Shown: positions 10,005 through 18,846 of the stretch, piece after piece
How positions within the stretch are numbered: position 1 is the first letter of the stretch
Layout of the letters: every line of letters starts with the position of its first letter
From: Poriferisodalis sp965198245
GTDB lineage: Bacteria > Actinomycetota > Acidimicrobiia > Acidimicrobiales > Poriferisodalaceae
Reading direction: 5' to 3'
DNA: 64,000 bases
Assembly (NCBI RefSeq): GCF_965198245.1
Contig: NZ_OZ240249.1
Coordinates: forward strand, 248,001-312,000
Translations under genes and position numbers: made by a program
The notes under the pieces: model-generated
The model's database searches: none
What the model was told of the DNA's origin: nothing
The model's input: the letters and a program-made list of their open reading frames with translations, nothing else

Positions 10005-13000
10005 TCAGCGTGAACTCACGGACGGAGACGGTTGTTCACCATCTCCGGAGTCCGTGGGCTGCGCATCGTGGTCTCGGATGAGGTCGAGCGCCAATGCTGC
10101 TTCGAGTAGCGGCTTGACGATTGTGAAATCAACTTGCTTCTTGAGTTTGTGAGTGATCTCTGGCAGGAAGTGCGTGTGGTTGGGACGGCCTGTTGCGTTT
10201 CTCAGCAGGTGCGTGAGCAATGCTGCCACCGATTGCGGATACTCCGCCACGAGGTCGGGCCGGGAGACGTCTTCGTTTCGTTTCTCGGGTCTGTACAGGT
10301 TGTAGAGGAGCCGGGAGTTGGCTCTGAACGTGGCTGGATGAAGGGTCGCAAGCTTGACTGCTTCGGGAAAGCACGAGGCCAACTGCACCGTCCAGTGCAC
10401 CATCTCGGTTGCCTCACCGTCTGTGAGCGCGAAGGGGTGGCTGTTGAGACGACGCTCCCAGTACGTGTGCATCCATGCCGTCCACTGAGCATCGGCTTCG
10501 TCAGAGGTCAAGCGAGAGAGCGTCCCGCTGACATGCTTCATCCACTCCACGCGAACCTCGATACTGACGGTGCGCGTCAGGTCGGCGAGCCATTCGACGT
10601 GGTCTATGTAGTCACCGTCAAAGCATGTGATTGCGGCGAGATGCTCAAAGAACGTGCGGCGCGCGTGATCCTCAAAGTGTTCGACATGCGGCAGCATGCG
10701 AATGAACATGTCGGCGAGACCGTCTTCGAGCGTTCCAACGGTTCGCTGACCCTGCAGCACAAAGCACTCCCAGTACCGCGCGGCGCGCTCCGCGTCATAC
10801 GTCGGGTCCAGCAGTGGCAGCAGTCCCGTTCGCGACCATTGCCGGTCCACTAAGTGCAGTAAGTCGAGCCTTCCAATCAAGACTGCACGCGCACAGTTGC
10901 CGGCGAAACTGTGGTGCTGCAGCATCGATGTCGCCGAGCGCTTCAGGTCATCGGGCAGCCTGTGTCGGGCTGCACCGGCAGCATTGGCTTCGATGTACGC
11001 GCAGTGCATCAGGAGTCTCGCAAGATCTCCTGCCCAGTGGTTGAGCGCATGATCCAACCAGGTGATCCTATCGCCGTAGATGCCGGTGTCGGCGAGCCAC
11101 ATCTTGGTGCCGGAGTCCCAGATCACCCCAATTCGAGTTCGGATTTGGACCAGATCGTCGCCAGTCGGTGGTTCCTTGAGCCATGTGCCCAAGACGGTGT
11201 GCGCGAGCTGCTGGTCTGCCTCGGCGCTCGGCGACTCGGACGACATCAGGTAGTCAATGACGGCTAGGCCATCGTCGGGGTACTGCGAGATCACGGTTGC
11301 GAGCGCGCCGGTCCGCTCGTACAGCGCGGGCGGCTCGTCAGGCCCCTGCACGTAGCCGCGGAGCCAGTCGACGGCCAGTCCTGGTGAGTGCTGGATAGCC
11401 GAATGCAATAACGCTGGGTCGAGGAGCGGAGTAGCCGCTGACTTCTCGACAACCGATGCCATGTCCGGCTCTTTGCGCTGGAGCAGGTCGACTGAGTCAT
11501 CTACGGAAACCACGTCCGGGAAAGATGCGCGCAGCTCTGCCAATGTCACTCTTGCCCGAGGTGCGTCGACTGCGTGTTGCACGATCCACAGGAGCATGCG
11601 ACCCGCGGTGGCGGCAGAGTCTCGTTCCCACGCTTCACCGCTTGGCGCTACGTGCAAAGTAATAGCTTCGACCGCTTTTTCCGCTGCCTCTGGAAGAACA
11701 GCTTCGAGAAGGGCCCAAACCTCGTGGCGTGCGAAATATTCGAGCACCAGCCCGCTGTCGATGAGCTGTTGGATCTTGCTATCTGCCGCGAGATCGGTCT
11801 GCCGAGCGAGGCCATCAAGGCCGATCCGCTGCAAGAGCGGAATCTCCGACGCCAGCCATGACTTGATGTAGTGGGCGGCCTCCGGCGAGGCACTCGCCGC
11901 GTGCTGCCGCAATGAGTCTCGGGCAACGTCGATAAGTGGGTCGATCCCTGCAAGCCGATTGGCGCTTTCTCTGCGCGGCAGATTCTGCCAATGCGGTGCA
12001 ATCGAATGACGCAAGCGACTCAGACGATCCCACCACACGGGGTCCGGTTCACCGGAGACAACAAGACGGTGAGCGTGCCGCAAGTGCCGGTCGGCGATGC
12101 GCAGTAGGTCCGGTGCCAGCTGATCCAGCCGCGGCTCAAGGAGCTGTTCCCATGTACGCGTGAACCACCAATCTGTACCGTCCATACCGACGTTCGAGGC
12201 CGGTCCCAACGCCAGTCGGCTGGCTGGTTCGATGTAGAGCACGGGCTCTGTGAGCCGTTCGAAGAGCAGAAGCAACGCCTCCTCGTCCCATGACGGACTG
12301 TCGCCGCTCAGCAGGAGCGAGAGGTGCGATTGGCCACCGGGCGGCATCGTTTGAGCTAGAAGCGCCGCCCACGTTGCAGCGTGTTCGCTCGGTTGGTTGA
12401 GCCCGTGCACAGCCCAGACGGCCTGCTCCCAGAGATCGTCGCTGAAGGCCGCTCCTTGGTGACTGAGCATCTGCAGGGCTTCGCCGATCAAGCTCGGATC
12501 ACCGATGAAGGCATCGCTGAACCAATGGCTGAGGCGTCGACTGAGCTCGGTCCGGGGGGACAGCGAGTTGAAGAGGTCAGTGAACTGAGGGCGCGGGGCC
12601 ATCCAGCGCAGCCACGCGGCACCTTGGATAGGACTCGCGAAGTTCCGAGCTGCATTCGTGAAGTGATGCAACCGATTCGAATGGCCGACAATCTCGGCGA
12701 GGTACGACTCGTCCTCGGGGTTAAGCGGAGGTACCCCTCGTACGATCTCGCGTACTCGCGCAGCGTGGTCGAGACTGCCCATCGACGCCCTGCTCGCCCA
12801 ATGTTGAAGCAACGTGGGAAGATCGCCGCGGCTTCCGTATGAGATCGGTTGAATGCCATGGGCTGACCAGGTGTCGTCTGACTCAGACGAATGGAGCATG
12901 AAGCGCCGCGAGGTGACCGGCAGGCCGCGCGCCAAATAGCCCATAACAGTGTCTCGGTGGCTGTACCCAATGAACAGTACAGTCGTTTCGGCAAAGAGCT

Positions 13001-13550
13001 TCTTGACGAAGTTCAAGGCCCAGCCTTCACTCAAGTAGGCGCGTCCAAAATCTGAGGCCGTCACGACGAGGTCGTCCGAGCTGCGCTGAGCGTCTCCGTG
13101 CAGGTAGACGATGCCTGAGAAGTCGGATCCTGCGGGCACGTTGGGCGCGGTGAACGAGTCGAGGTCACTGCTGTCGGGAAGGCAACTCGACAGATGGCTG
13201 TCGTAGTTGGTGGTGACGATTCGCGTCCGAGGGGAGGTCGTTGCCAGGTTCACGATCGCTCGGTGGAGTTCGTTCGGCTTGGAATCCTCGGAACTGATGA
13301 TCTGCTGTGCCCGCAAGTGCACGTCCACGCCTTGATGCTGCAACGAATCCAAATGACTGTCTTCATGGCCCTTCTCGGGGACCGGGCCTTGGGGATCGTG
13401 TTCACAAGAGATGCGAGTTGCGAGATCATGGAACAACGGCAGGTTCGATGGCTGATCCAACGAAGCGCCCGCACCTATGAAGAGCACCAGCGATCCATCC
13501 CGGTGTGCCGACACCACTTCGTCGGGTATCTCCGCCCCCCCCAAACGCAT
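10005..13550 (-). CDS. SIR2-domain protein with DUF4020-like C-terminus, probable anti-phage defence effector
   Basis: 1181 residues. The N-terminal ~250 residues are a SIR2-like NAD-binding domain: 'VLFIGAGASLDQPS' near residue 22, the Asn motif 'VTTNYDSHL' near 115, 'YLHGDA' near 150 with the His, and 'LFIGYSHRD' near 195. The remaining ~900 residues are helical repeat-like, and the end ('LTHLLRNATG...FLPEITHKLKKQVDF') matches the DUF4020 domain known to accompany SIR2 domains. Known SIR2 proteins in defence (ThsA, DSR1/2) deplete NAD+ on infection; this role is inferred here. Start ATG 13550 is followed by a run of eight Gs in codons 3-6. It lies downstream of SURF1 on the same strand and upstream of the RelE-like gene. 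Confidence 0.75.
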   Translation of the reverse strand: MRLGGAEIPDEVVSAHRDGSLVLFIGAGASLDQPSNLPLFHDLATRISCEHDPQGPVPEKGHEDSHLDSLQHQGVDVHLRAQQIISSEDSKPNELHRAIVNLATTSPRTRIVTTNYDSHLSSCLPDSSDLDSFTAPNVPAGSDFSGIVYLHGDAQRSSDDLVVTASDFGRAYLSEGWALNFVKKLFAETTVLFIGYSHRDTVMGYLARGLPVTSRRFMLHSSESDDTWSAHGIQPISYGSRGDLPTLLQHWASRASMGSLDHAARVREIVRGVPPLNPEDESYLAEIVGHSNRLHHFTNAARNFASPIQGAAWLRWMAPRPQFTDLFNSLSPRTELSRRLSHWFSDAFIGDPSLIGEALQMLSHQGAAFSDDLWEQAVWAVHGLNQPSEHAATWAALLAQTMPPGGQSHLSLLLSGDSPSWDEEALLLLFERLTEPVLYIEPASRLALGPASNVGMDGTDWWFTRTWEQLLEPRLDQLAPDLLRIADRHLRHAHRLVVSGEPDPVWWDRLSRLRHSIAPHWQNLPRRESANRLAGIDPLIDVARDSLRQHAASASPEAAHYIKSWLASEIPLLQRIGLDGLARQTDLAADSKIQQLIDSGLVLEYFARHEVWALLEAVLPEAAEKAVEAITLHVAPSGEAWERDSAATAGRMLLWIVQHAVDAPRARVTLAELRASFPDVVSVDDSVDLLQRKEPDMASVVEKSAATPLLDPALLHSAIQHSPGLAVDWLRGYVQGPDEPPALYERTGALATVISQYPDDGLAVIDYLMSSESPSAEADQQLAHTVLGTWLKEPPTGDDLVQIRTRIGVIWDSGTKMWLADTGIYGDRITWLDHALNHWAGDLARLLMHCAYIEANAAGAARHRLPDDLKRSATSMLQHHSFAGNCARAVLIGRLDLLHLVDRQWSRTGLLPLLDPTYDAERAARYWECFVLQGQRTVGTLEDGLADMFIRMLPHVEHFEDHARRTFFEHLAAITCFDGDYIDHVEWLADLTRTVSIEVRVEWMKHVSGTLSRLTSDEADAQWTAWMHTYWERRLNSHPFALTDGEATEMVHWTVQLASCFPEAVKLATLHPATFRANSRLLYNLYRPEKRNEDVSRPDLVAEYPQSVAALLTHLLRNATGRPNHTHFLPEITHKLKKQVDFTIVKPLLEAALALDLIRDHDAQPTDSGDGEQPSPSVSSR
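13535..13542. repeat. Run of eight C/G in the first codons of the SIR2 gene
   Basis: Eight identical bases fall in codons 3-6 of the SIR2-type gene. Slippage by one base would shift the frame at once, so the tract could switch expression; it could also be a neutral feature or a sequencing-prone site. Confidence 0.7.
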
Positions 13551-13646
13551 ACGGCCACGGTACTGCCAGCCGTCCCGGGGTCAGCGATCGATTTCGCCTG
13601 CGAACACCGACAGCGTGGTCGGCTGACACAGTTTCGGTTGTCGAGT

Positions 13647-13677
13647 TCAGTCGTCGGCGATCTGCTCTGATTCGCCC
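13647..13677. repeat. 31-bp direct repeat, right copy (native SURF1 3' end)
   Basis: Last nine codons and stop of SURF1, identical to 5813-5843. This copy is continuous with the SURF1 reading frame and so keeps that gene intact. Confidence 0.8.
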
Positions 13678-14480
13678 CTGCGGGCCTGGTGGCGCAGCAC
13701 GAGCGAGTAGCCGACGATGGCGACGGCAGCGAAGCTGAACCACTGCAGCGCGTAGCCCAAGTGGGGACCGGCGGCGAGCTCGGGCGGCGGCACGGGCACG
13801 GGCACCGAGAGGCCAGGCAAGCTCTCGCCGAGTGGGATCGAGGAACCGTCTGCGCTTGCCGCACTCACTACCTCGACATAGACCGGCACGAGGTCGAGCG
13901 TGGTCTGCTGGTCAATTCGCCCGACGTCCGTCCGCGCCAGCGAGTCCAGCTGTCCCTGTGCTGGGTCAGACGGTCCGAGCAAACCGCGTTCCTGGCTGAG
14001 ACGGATGCGGCCGTCGATCTGGCTGGCCAAAGGGAGCCGAGTTGCGTAGACGGCGATTTCGCCATCGAGCAGCGCCGTACATGCGCGTTGCGGCAACCAC
14101 CCTGCGACCACGAGAACACCGAGCGGCTCAGCGCTGTCGTTCGAGGTTGCCGCGGCGGGCACGGCGAAGTGACAACCTGGCAAGCCGTCGAGACTGCGGT
14201 TGCGGATCTGCACCGCTTCGTGGAAATCAAACCTGGCGATCGGCAGGCTCACCAAGCGGTACTCCAATTCGGCTCGCAGCCCGGCATCGAGCACCGCCTC
14301 GAAGAACCGGTCGGCGTCCAGCGCCCGCATGTCCTGGCGTTCGGCGACCGCGGCATTGCGGTCGCGCTGCTCGCCGTGCCGGTTGAGCTGCCAGAAGCCA
14401 GCGATCAGGAAGATCGCCAGCAGCACGCCAGCGAGCGCGTGGCCTGCCAGCCAGCGCGGCGTGCGCGCGAAGTGGTACAT
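13647..14480 (-). CDS. SURF1 family cytochrome oxidase assembly protein
   Basis: 277 residues with two membrane helices, one near residues 13-31 (LAGVLLAIFLIAGFWQLNRH) and one near 245-265, framing an extracytoplasmic domain, the SURF1 topology. The 'GFWQLNRH' end of helix 1, a 'VVAGWLP' strand and 'GPHLGYALQWFSFA' before helix 2 are family landmarks. SURF1 proteins help insert haem a into aa3-type cytochrome c oxidase. The gene starts 21 bp after the S9 peptidase stop and is probably in the same transcript. Its final 31 bases are the island's attachment-like repeat. Confidence 0.88.
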   Translation of the reverse strand: MYHFARTPRWLAGHALAGVLLAIFLIAGFWQLNRHGEQRDRNAAVAERQDMRALDADRFFEAVLDAGLRAELEYRLVSLPIARFDFHEAVQIRNRSLDGLPGCHFAVPAAATSNDSAEPLGVLVVAGWLPQRACTALLDGEIAVYATRLPLASQIDGRIRLSQERGLLGPSDPAQGQLDSLARTDVGRIDQQTTLDLVPVYVEVVSAASADGSSIPLGESLPGLSVPVPVPPPELAAGPHLGYALQWFSFAAVAIVGYSLVLRHQARRGESEQIADD

Positions 14481-14501
14481 GTCACGACCTCTTGGGCGAC
14501 G

Positions 14502-16562
14502 CTACTGGTGGCCCTCGCGCACCTCGACGCGGGCGATGTCGCCTGCGGGTTCGAAGCCGAGCACTTGGCCGAGGAACGACAGCTCGGCTTCGAGCGCAGC
14601 CACGATGTTGGGTCCGCGGCGGAAGCCGTGCCCCTCGCCTTCGAACACCATGTAGGCGTGCGGCACGCCTGCGTCTGCCAGGGCCGCCACCACCTGCTCG
14701 GACTGGCTCTGGGGCACAACCCGGTCCTCGGTGCCCTGCAGCACGATCATCGGAGTACGCAGCTGGCCAGTTCGCCAGATCGGCGAGCGTTCCCGGTACA
14801 GCTCGGCCTCCTGCGGGTATGGGCCGATCAGCCCGTCGAGGTAGCGGGCCTCGAACTTGTGGGTGTCGCGAGCCAGCGCTTCGAGATCGGCCACGCCGTA
14901 CCGGGAGATGCCCGCAGCGAACACGTCGCTGCCCGTGAGCGCGCACAGCGTCGTGTAGCCGCCCGCCGAGCCGCCTTTGATGACCAGGCGCTGCGGGTCA
15001 ACGTTGCCCTCGCCGGCAAGATGAAGCGCTGCAGCGATGCAGTCCTGCGTATCGACGATGCCCCATTGGCCAGCCAGCAGGTTGCGATAGCCGGTGCCGT
15101 AGCCAGTGCTGCCGCCGTAGTTCACGTCCACGACGGCGATGCCGCGAGTGGTCCAGTACTGGATGCCCAGATCGAGCGAGCTGCGAGCCGAACCCGTTGG
15201 CCCGCCGTGGCTCAACACCATGAGCGGCGGCTCACCCTTTCGATCGCTGACCGCCGAGTTCTTGGGCGGGAAGAAGAACGCGTGCGCCCGGCGACCATCG
15301 TCGCTGTCGAAGGTGAACGCCCGCGGAACCGAGACGTCGCCGGGTTCGAGCGCCGACTGCTCGGCGTCGCTGAGCTGACGATGCCCGCCGTCGGGTGAGA
15401 TTTCCACGATCGCGGCTCGGCGGGTCCAGCTGGCGGCCACGGTGACGACCGTGCCGCCTGGAGTCACCGCCAGCCTCCCGAATTCTGTGAACCCGCTCGG
15501 GATCTCTTCGAGGTGACCGTCGCGGATGACGCCGAGGTGCCCGACACCGCTCGAGGTCCAGGTGCACCACAGCGTGCCGCCGCCATCCCAGCCGTAGGTG
15601 GCCTGCGCGAACACCCACGCCGGCACCCCGAATTCGCGGCTGCTCTCGCAGAGGGCTGCGTCACCCAGCACCGGTTCGGTGGCACCCGTGCGGGTATCCA
15701 CGCGGTGAATCGACCACCACCCATCGACATCGGTGACGATATGGAGGTCGCCGTCGGGGCTCCAGGCCGGCTGGGTCAGTGCAGGGCCGTCGACCAGCAC
15801 CCGATCGCTGCCCGGCACCGGCATGCCGTCACGGAGGTCGACGAGATGCAGGCGGACGTGGTCCCACGGCATGTTCGGGTGATCCCAGCTGAGATACGCG
15901 AGCGTGTTGCCGTCGGCCGCCGACCGGGGTGAGGAGTAGAAGTCGGCACCCGTCGCTACAACGCTCACCGTTCCGTCGAGGCGGACCGCGACGAGTTCGT
16001 TGCGGGGTTCATGGCCGCCGTCGGTGTGGGCCTCACGCACCCACACGCTGACCGGATCGAAGCTGTCGCTGTCAGCGTTGCGCTGGGGATCTGGCACGAG
16101 TGCCGGATCGGCGTAGCGCAGCCCCCTGGGAGTGTCAGGCTCAGGGGTCACCGCGTGCGGCTCGCTGCGACCTGTCACATCGAACAGCCGGATCCGATGG
16201 TCGCTCATGCAACTGCCGAGCACGAAATGGCCGCCATCAGGTGCCGTGAACGCAAGCCAAGCCCCGCCGCCGTATTCGTGGACAGAAGTGCGGATGTCCG
16301 CTTCCGCCGTATGGGGCACATCGGCGGGCTGAGCGCCGGGTTCGTCGAGCCGCACGCGGACCACGGTGCCTCGCCCGCGCTTGAGAGGCCGTTCTTCCAC
16401 CCAATAGGCCCAGCCGCCAGCGATGCGTGATTCGGTCCTTCGCACCGCACCCGCGGCAACGTCAGCCGCCCGCAGCGGCGACGGCCACGCACCATGTCGA
16501 AATTCCCTGGAATTACTGGAATTTCGGCCGCCGTTATCTTGACAATGCGATGGTGAACTCAT
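14502..16562 (-). CDS. S9 family (prolyl oligopeptidase-type) peptidase
   Basis: 686 residues. The N-terminal ~400 residues are beta-propeller-like, the C-terminal ~260 an alpha/beta hydrolase. The catalytic triad can be read: Ser in 'IKGGSAGGYTT' (about residue 531), Asp in 'GTEDRVV' (about 616) and His in 'EGEGHGFR' (about 650); 'LSHGGPTG' forms the oxyanion region. Such enzymes release dipeptides or N-acyl amino acids from short peptides. No signal peptide, so cytoplasmic. ATG 16562 is preceded by GAGGAA at good spacing. It precedes SURF1 and follows xseB by 170 bp; a terminator-like hairpin in that gap suggests its own promoter. Confidence 0.9.
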   Translation of the reverse strand: MSSPSHCQDNGGRNSSNSREFRHGAWPSPLRAADVAAGAVRRTESRIAGGWAYWVEERPLKRGRGTVVRVRLDEPGAQPADVPHTAEADIRTSVHEYGGGAWLAFTAPDGGHFVLGSCMSDHRIRLFDVTGRSEPHAVTPEPDTPRGLRYADPALVPDPQRNADSDSFDPVSVWVREAHTDGGHEPRNELVAVRLDGTVSVVATGADFYSSPRSAADGNTLAYLSWDHPNMPWDHVRLHLVDLRDGMPVPGSDRVLVDGPALTQPAWSPDGDLHIVTDVDGWWSIHRVDTRTGATEPVLGDAALCESSREFGVPAWVFAQATYGWDGGGTLWCTWTSSGVGHLGVIRDGHLEEIPSGFTEFGRLAVTPGGTVVTVAASWTRRAAIVEISPDGGHRQLSDAEQSALEPGDVSVPRAFTFDSDDGRRAHAFFFPPKNSAVSDRKGEPPLMVLSHGGPTGSARSSLDLGIQYWTTRGIAVVDVNYGGSTGYGTGYRNLLAGQWGIVDTQDCIAAALHLAGEGNVDPQRLVIKGGSAGGYTTLCALTGSDVFAAGISRYGVADLEALARDTHKFEARYLDGLIGPYPQEAELYRERSPIWRTGQLRTPMIVLQGTEDRVVPQSQSEQVVAALADAGVPHAYMVFEGEGHGFRRGPNIVAALEAELSFLGQVLGFEPAGDIARVEVREGHQ

Positions 16563-16585
16563 AGGTTCCTCGTTGGTTTGGACAC

Positions 16586-16625
16586 GCCGCTGCGGTCACT
16601 CATTCTGAGCAGATTCCGCAGCGGC
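16586..16625. other. Ten-base-pair inverted repeat upstream of the S9 peptidase gene
   Basis: GCCGCTGCGG (16586-16595) pairs perfectly with CCGCAGCGGC (16616-16625) around a 20-base loop, just upstream of the peptidase start. It may be an operator or 5' leader structure. Confidence 0.4.
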
Positions 16626-16668
16626 ACCAGCGTGCGCTCCGGGTCTTCCACCGGCCCGTGACGCGCAG

Positions 16669-16706
16669 GTGGACCGGGGGAGCGCCCACCAACTCCCTCG
16701 GTCCAC
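16669..16706 (-). terminator. Probable terminator of the xseAB operon
   Basis: GTGGACCGGGGG (16669-16680) and CCCTCGGTCCAC (16695-16706) form a 12-bp stem with one G-U pair and a 14-base loop, 26 bases after the xseB stop. No U tract follows. Confidence 0.5.
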
Positions 16707-16732
16707 TCATGCCTGCAACGCCTTGCGGCCGT

Positions 16733-16975
16733 TCAAGGGCCGTCGCTGTCCGACGGCGTCGATTCGTGCTGAGCCAGGATCGTCTGCAACGACAGCTCGG
16801 TGGCCCGCAACCGCTGCTCGCAGTGCGCGATCAGCAGCGAGGCTCGTTCGACCTTCGATGCCAGCGTGTCGATGTCGACATCGTCGTCCTCGAGGCTGGC
16901 CAGGATCGATTCGATCTCGGCTATGGACTCGGCGTAGCCGCCGAGCTCGCCTTCATCTGTCACAGGGTCTGTCAT
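16733..16975 (-). CDS. xseB: Exodeoxyribonuclease VII small subunit
   Basis: 80 residues, normal for XseB. The motif 'YAESIAEIESILASLEDDDVD' region and the coiled 'LASKVERASLLIAHCEQRL' stretch (shown here in part) are family-typical: several small subunits wrap one large subunit to make exonuclease VII, which degrades single-stranded DNA to oligonucleotides. Its ATG overlaps the xseA stop by four bases (ATGA, 16975-16972), so the two are translationally coupled. Confidence 0.92.
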   Translation of the reverse strand: MTDPVTDEGELGGYAESIAEIESILASLEDDDVDIDTLASKVERASLLIAHCEQRLRATELSLQTILAQHESTPSDSDGP

Positions 16976-18288
16976 GGGTTGTCTGTCCCCCGGTCGGTCG
17001 GGTCGATAGCCGGTGCGTTCACGGTGCTGGCGAACTCCGCATCCAGCGTCTGGGTGGTGATCGTGGCTCCGGCAGCGGGCATCGAACGCACGACGGTGCC
17101 GTCGGCCGCACGCGTGATCGAAAAGCCGCGAGCCAACGTCCGCTGTGGCGCGAGTGCGGCAATCACGGCCGCAGCTGAACGCAGTTGGGCGTACGCCTCC
17201 GATACTCGCCGTTCGGCACGGTGTGCGAGCCGCAGCCGTGCCTGGCCCAGGCGAGCACGCGGTCGGCCCAGGCGACGCTCGGCCAGCAGACCGAGGGCTC
17301 CACGAGCTGCCGCCAAGCGAGCTGCTGCTGCGGCTGCCCGGGAGCGGGCAGTCCGATGGAGTTCGCGCCGTGCCCGAACCAGGCGTGCGTCAAAGCTGGC
17401 GACATGGGCGACGAGGGCGGCGGCACACGCGGTCGGCGTCTTGGCAGCCGTGTGTGCCACCTGGTCCGCCACCGAGGTGTCGATCTCATGGCCGATCCCG
17501 CAGAACACCGGCAGCGGGCACGTCGCGATGGCCTTCGCAACGCTGGCCAGGTCGAATGCCAGCAGGTCGGTGCGGTCGCCGCCGCCGCGCACAACGGCAA
17601 TGACGTCAACCTCGGCGCTCCCGAGCGTGCGCAGTGCCGCGACAAGGTCGGCTTCGGCGGTGACGCCCTGCACCCGGGCGTCGCACAGCAACACCTCGAA
17701 CGCGTAGCCGCTCGCTGTCAGCTCGTGGACGAAGTCGGCGTGTGCTGCACTTCCGGCCGCCGTGATGAGGCCGACGCGCAGCGGCACCAGCGGCAGCGGC
17801 ACGGCGGCATTGCGCCGCAACAGCCCCGAGGCAGCCAGTTCGGCCAGCGTGCGCTCGCGGTCGGCGGCCAGCACACCGAGCGTGAAGTGCGGGTCGACGC
17901 CGCTCATGATGAGCTGCACCTGTCCGCTGCCTGCGTAGTACTCGACCTCGGCGCGGATCCGCACCTCGATGCCGTCGTCGAGCGTCAGCCCGCCTCCGGC
18001 AGCCAGATCCCGGTTCACGAATCGTTGGCGTCCCTTGAACAGCGCCACCCGCATGCGCGCGCCCCGGCGGTCCTTGCCCATGCCCGGCTCGATGAGGTTG
18101 AAGTAGATGTGGCCGCTCGCCGCCTGCGAGTAGCCGATGATCTCGCCGCGCACCCAAACCTCGGAGCTGAAGGCCCGCCGGATCGTCTCTTCGATGGCAG
18201 CCGCGAGGTCCGACACCGACCAGGTGCCATCGGGCTGGGGGGCGTCGTCGCCGGCCACGGCTTCGAAGCCTTCAACAGCGCTGCTCAC
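16972..18288 (-). CDS. xseA: Exodeoxyribonuclease VII large subunit
   Basis: 438 residues. An N-terminal OB-fold ('VWVRGEIIGYSQAASGHIYFNL', residues ~45-70 in part) binds single-stranded DNA; the catalytic part carries 'VGLITAAGSAAHADF', 'VIAVVRGGGDRTDLLAFD' and 'GIGHEIDTSVAD', all diagnostic. A charged, alanine-arginine rich coiled segment (~300-380) follows, where XseB binds. It cuts single-stranded DNA in mismatch and recombination repair. First gene of the coupled xseAB pair on the minus strand. Confidence 0.95.
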   Translation of the reverse strand: MSSAVEGFEAVAGDDAPQPDGTWSVSDLAAAIEETIRRAFSSEVWVRGEIIGYSQAASGHIYFNLIEPGMGKDRRGARMRVALFKGRQRFVNRDLAAGGGLTLDDGIEVRIRAEVEYYAGSGQVQLIMSGVDPHFTLGVLAADRERTLAELAASGLLRRNAAVPLPLVPLRVGLITAAGSAAHADFVHELTASGYAFEVLLCDARVQGVTAEADLVAALRTLGSAEVDVIAVVRGGGDRTDLLAFDLASVAKAIATCPLPVFCGIGHEIDTSVADQVAHTAAKTPTACAAALVAHVASFDARLVRARRELHRTARSRAAAAAARLAAARGALGLLAERRLGRPRARLGQARLRLAHRAERRVSEAYAQLRSAAAVIAALAPQRTLARGFSITRAADGTVVRSMPAAGATITTQTLDAEFASTVNAPAIDPTDRGTDNP

Positions 18289-18395
18289 GACCCTGAGGCT
18301 GTCACGAAATCACCCTCGCCGCGACCGATTTACAGCTTGAGAGTCGTGGCGCAGGCTAGGCGGTCACCGTGGTCAGCGTCGATAGGGTGCGCTGC

Positions 18396-18485
18396 GGAAG
18401 GTTGCCAGAGCGGACGAATGGGGCGGTCTCGAAAACCGTTGTGGCCCTCGGGTCACCGTGGGTTCGAATCCCACACCTTCCGCCA
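18396..18485 (+). tRNA. tRNA-Ser (anticodon CGA)
   Basis: Acceptor GGAAGGT (18396-18402) pairs with ACCTTCC (18475-18481), discriminator G, and CCA is encoded (18483-18485). The anticodon stem GCGGT/ACCGT encloses loop CTCGAAA, giving anticodon CGA, which reads UCG. The long variable arm and the TTCGAAT T-loop are typical of class II tRNA-Ser. Confidence 0.95.
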
Positions 18486-18846
18486 TTCAAACACCGAAAA
18501 ATGGCTCTGACCAGCAGTTTTATAGTCACTGACTATTCTGTTATGCGGTGAGTCATCAGATTCGTGCATCGCGGAGAAATGAATTCGGCAGATTCTCGGT
18601 CCAACTTTGAGGGTGTCGCCCGTTAGGCGCGAGCCGCCTCGATCCGGATGACCTATCCGAGACGTTAACGAGCGAGGTGCCGAGTCGGTCGTAATCCCGG
18701 GCGATCACGGCTCCGCTGCACCCCGGAATCTGCCGCGCACGAGTCCGGGAATTGGGTCTTGCGCGTCGTCCAAGTCGACGAGAGGGTCCCCAGCTCCGGT
18801 ACGCGACTCACGTACCGAGCTACATCACTGACCGACGGAGGTTCTC
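18486..18846. other. Intergenic stretch without recognised feature
   Basis: About 360 bp after the tRNA. Less GC-rich than its surroundings at the start. I see no convincing gene, RNA or repeat of the tRNA 3' end in it. Confidence 0.5.

Larger units (their letters stand above)
5813..13677. mobile_element. Putative integrated accessory/defence island at the SURF1 3' end
   Basis: A 7.8-kb block between two identical 31-bp copies of the SURF1 3' end. It carries an orphan gene, a one-polypeptide restriction-modification enzyme, a RelE-like gene and a SIR2/DUF4020-type gene, all typical of defence islands. Without it, the MalY gene and SURF1 would be a tight convergent pair about 5 bp apart. No integrase or transposase is present inside, so the element is either mobilised in trans or has lost its recombinase. 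Boundaries are seen directly; the mobile nature is inferred. Confidence 0.65.

Noticed and set aside
13689..15398. 569-codon plus-strand frame opposite SURF1 and the S9 peptidase
   Set aside because: Antisense shadow; both genes on the other strand have full catalytic or family motifs.
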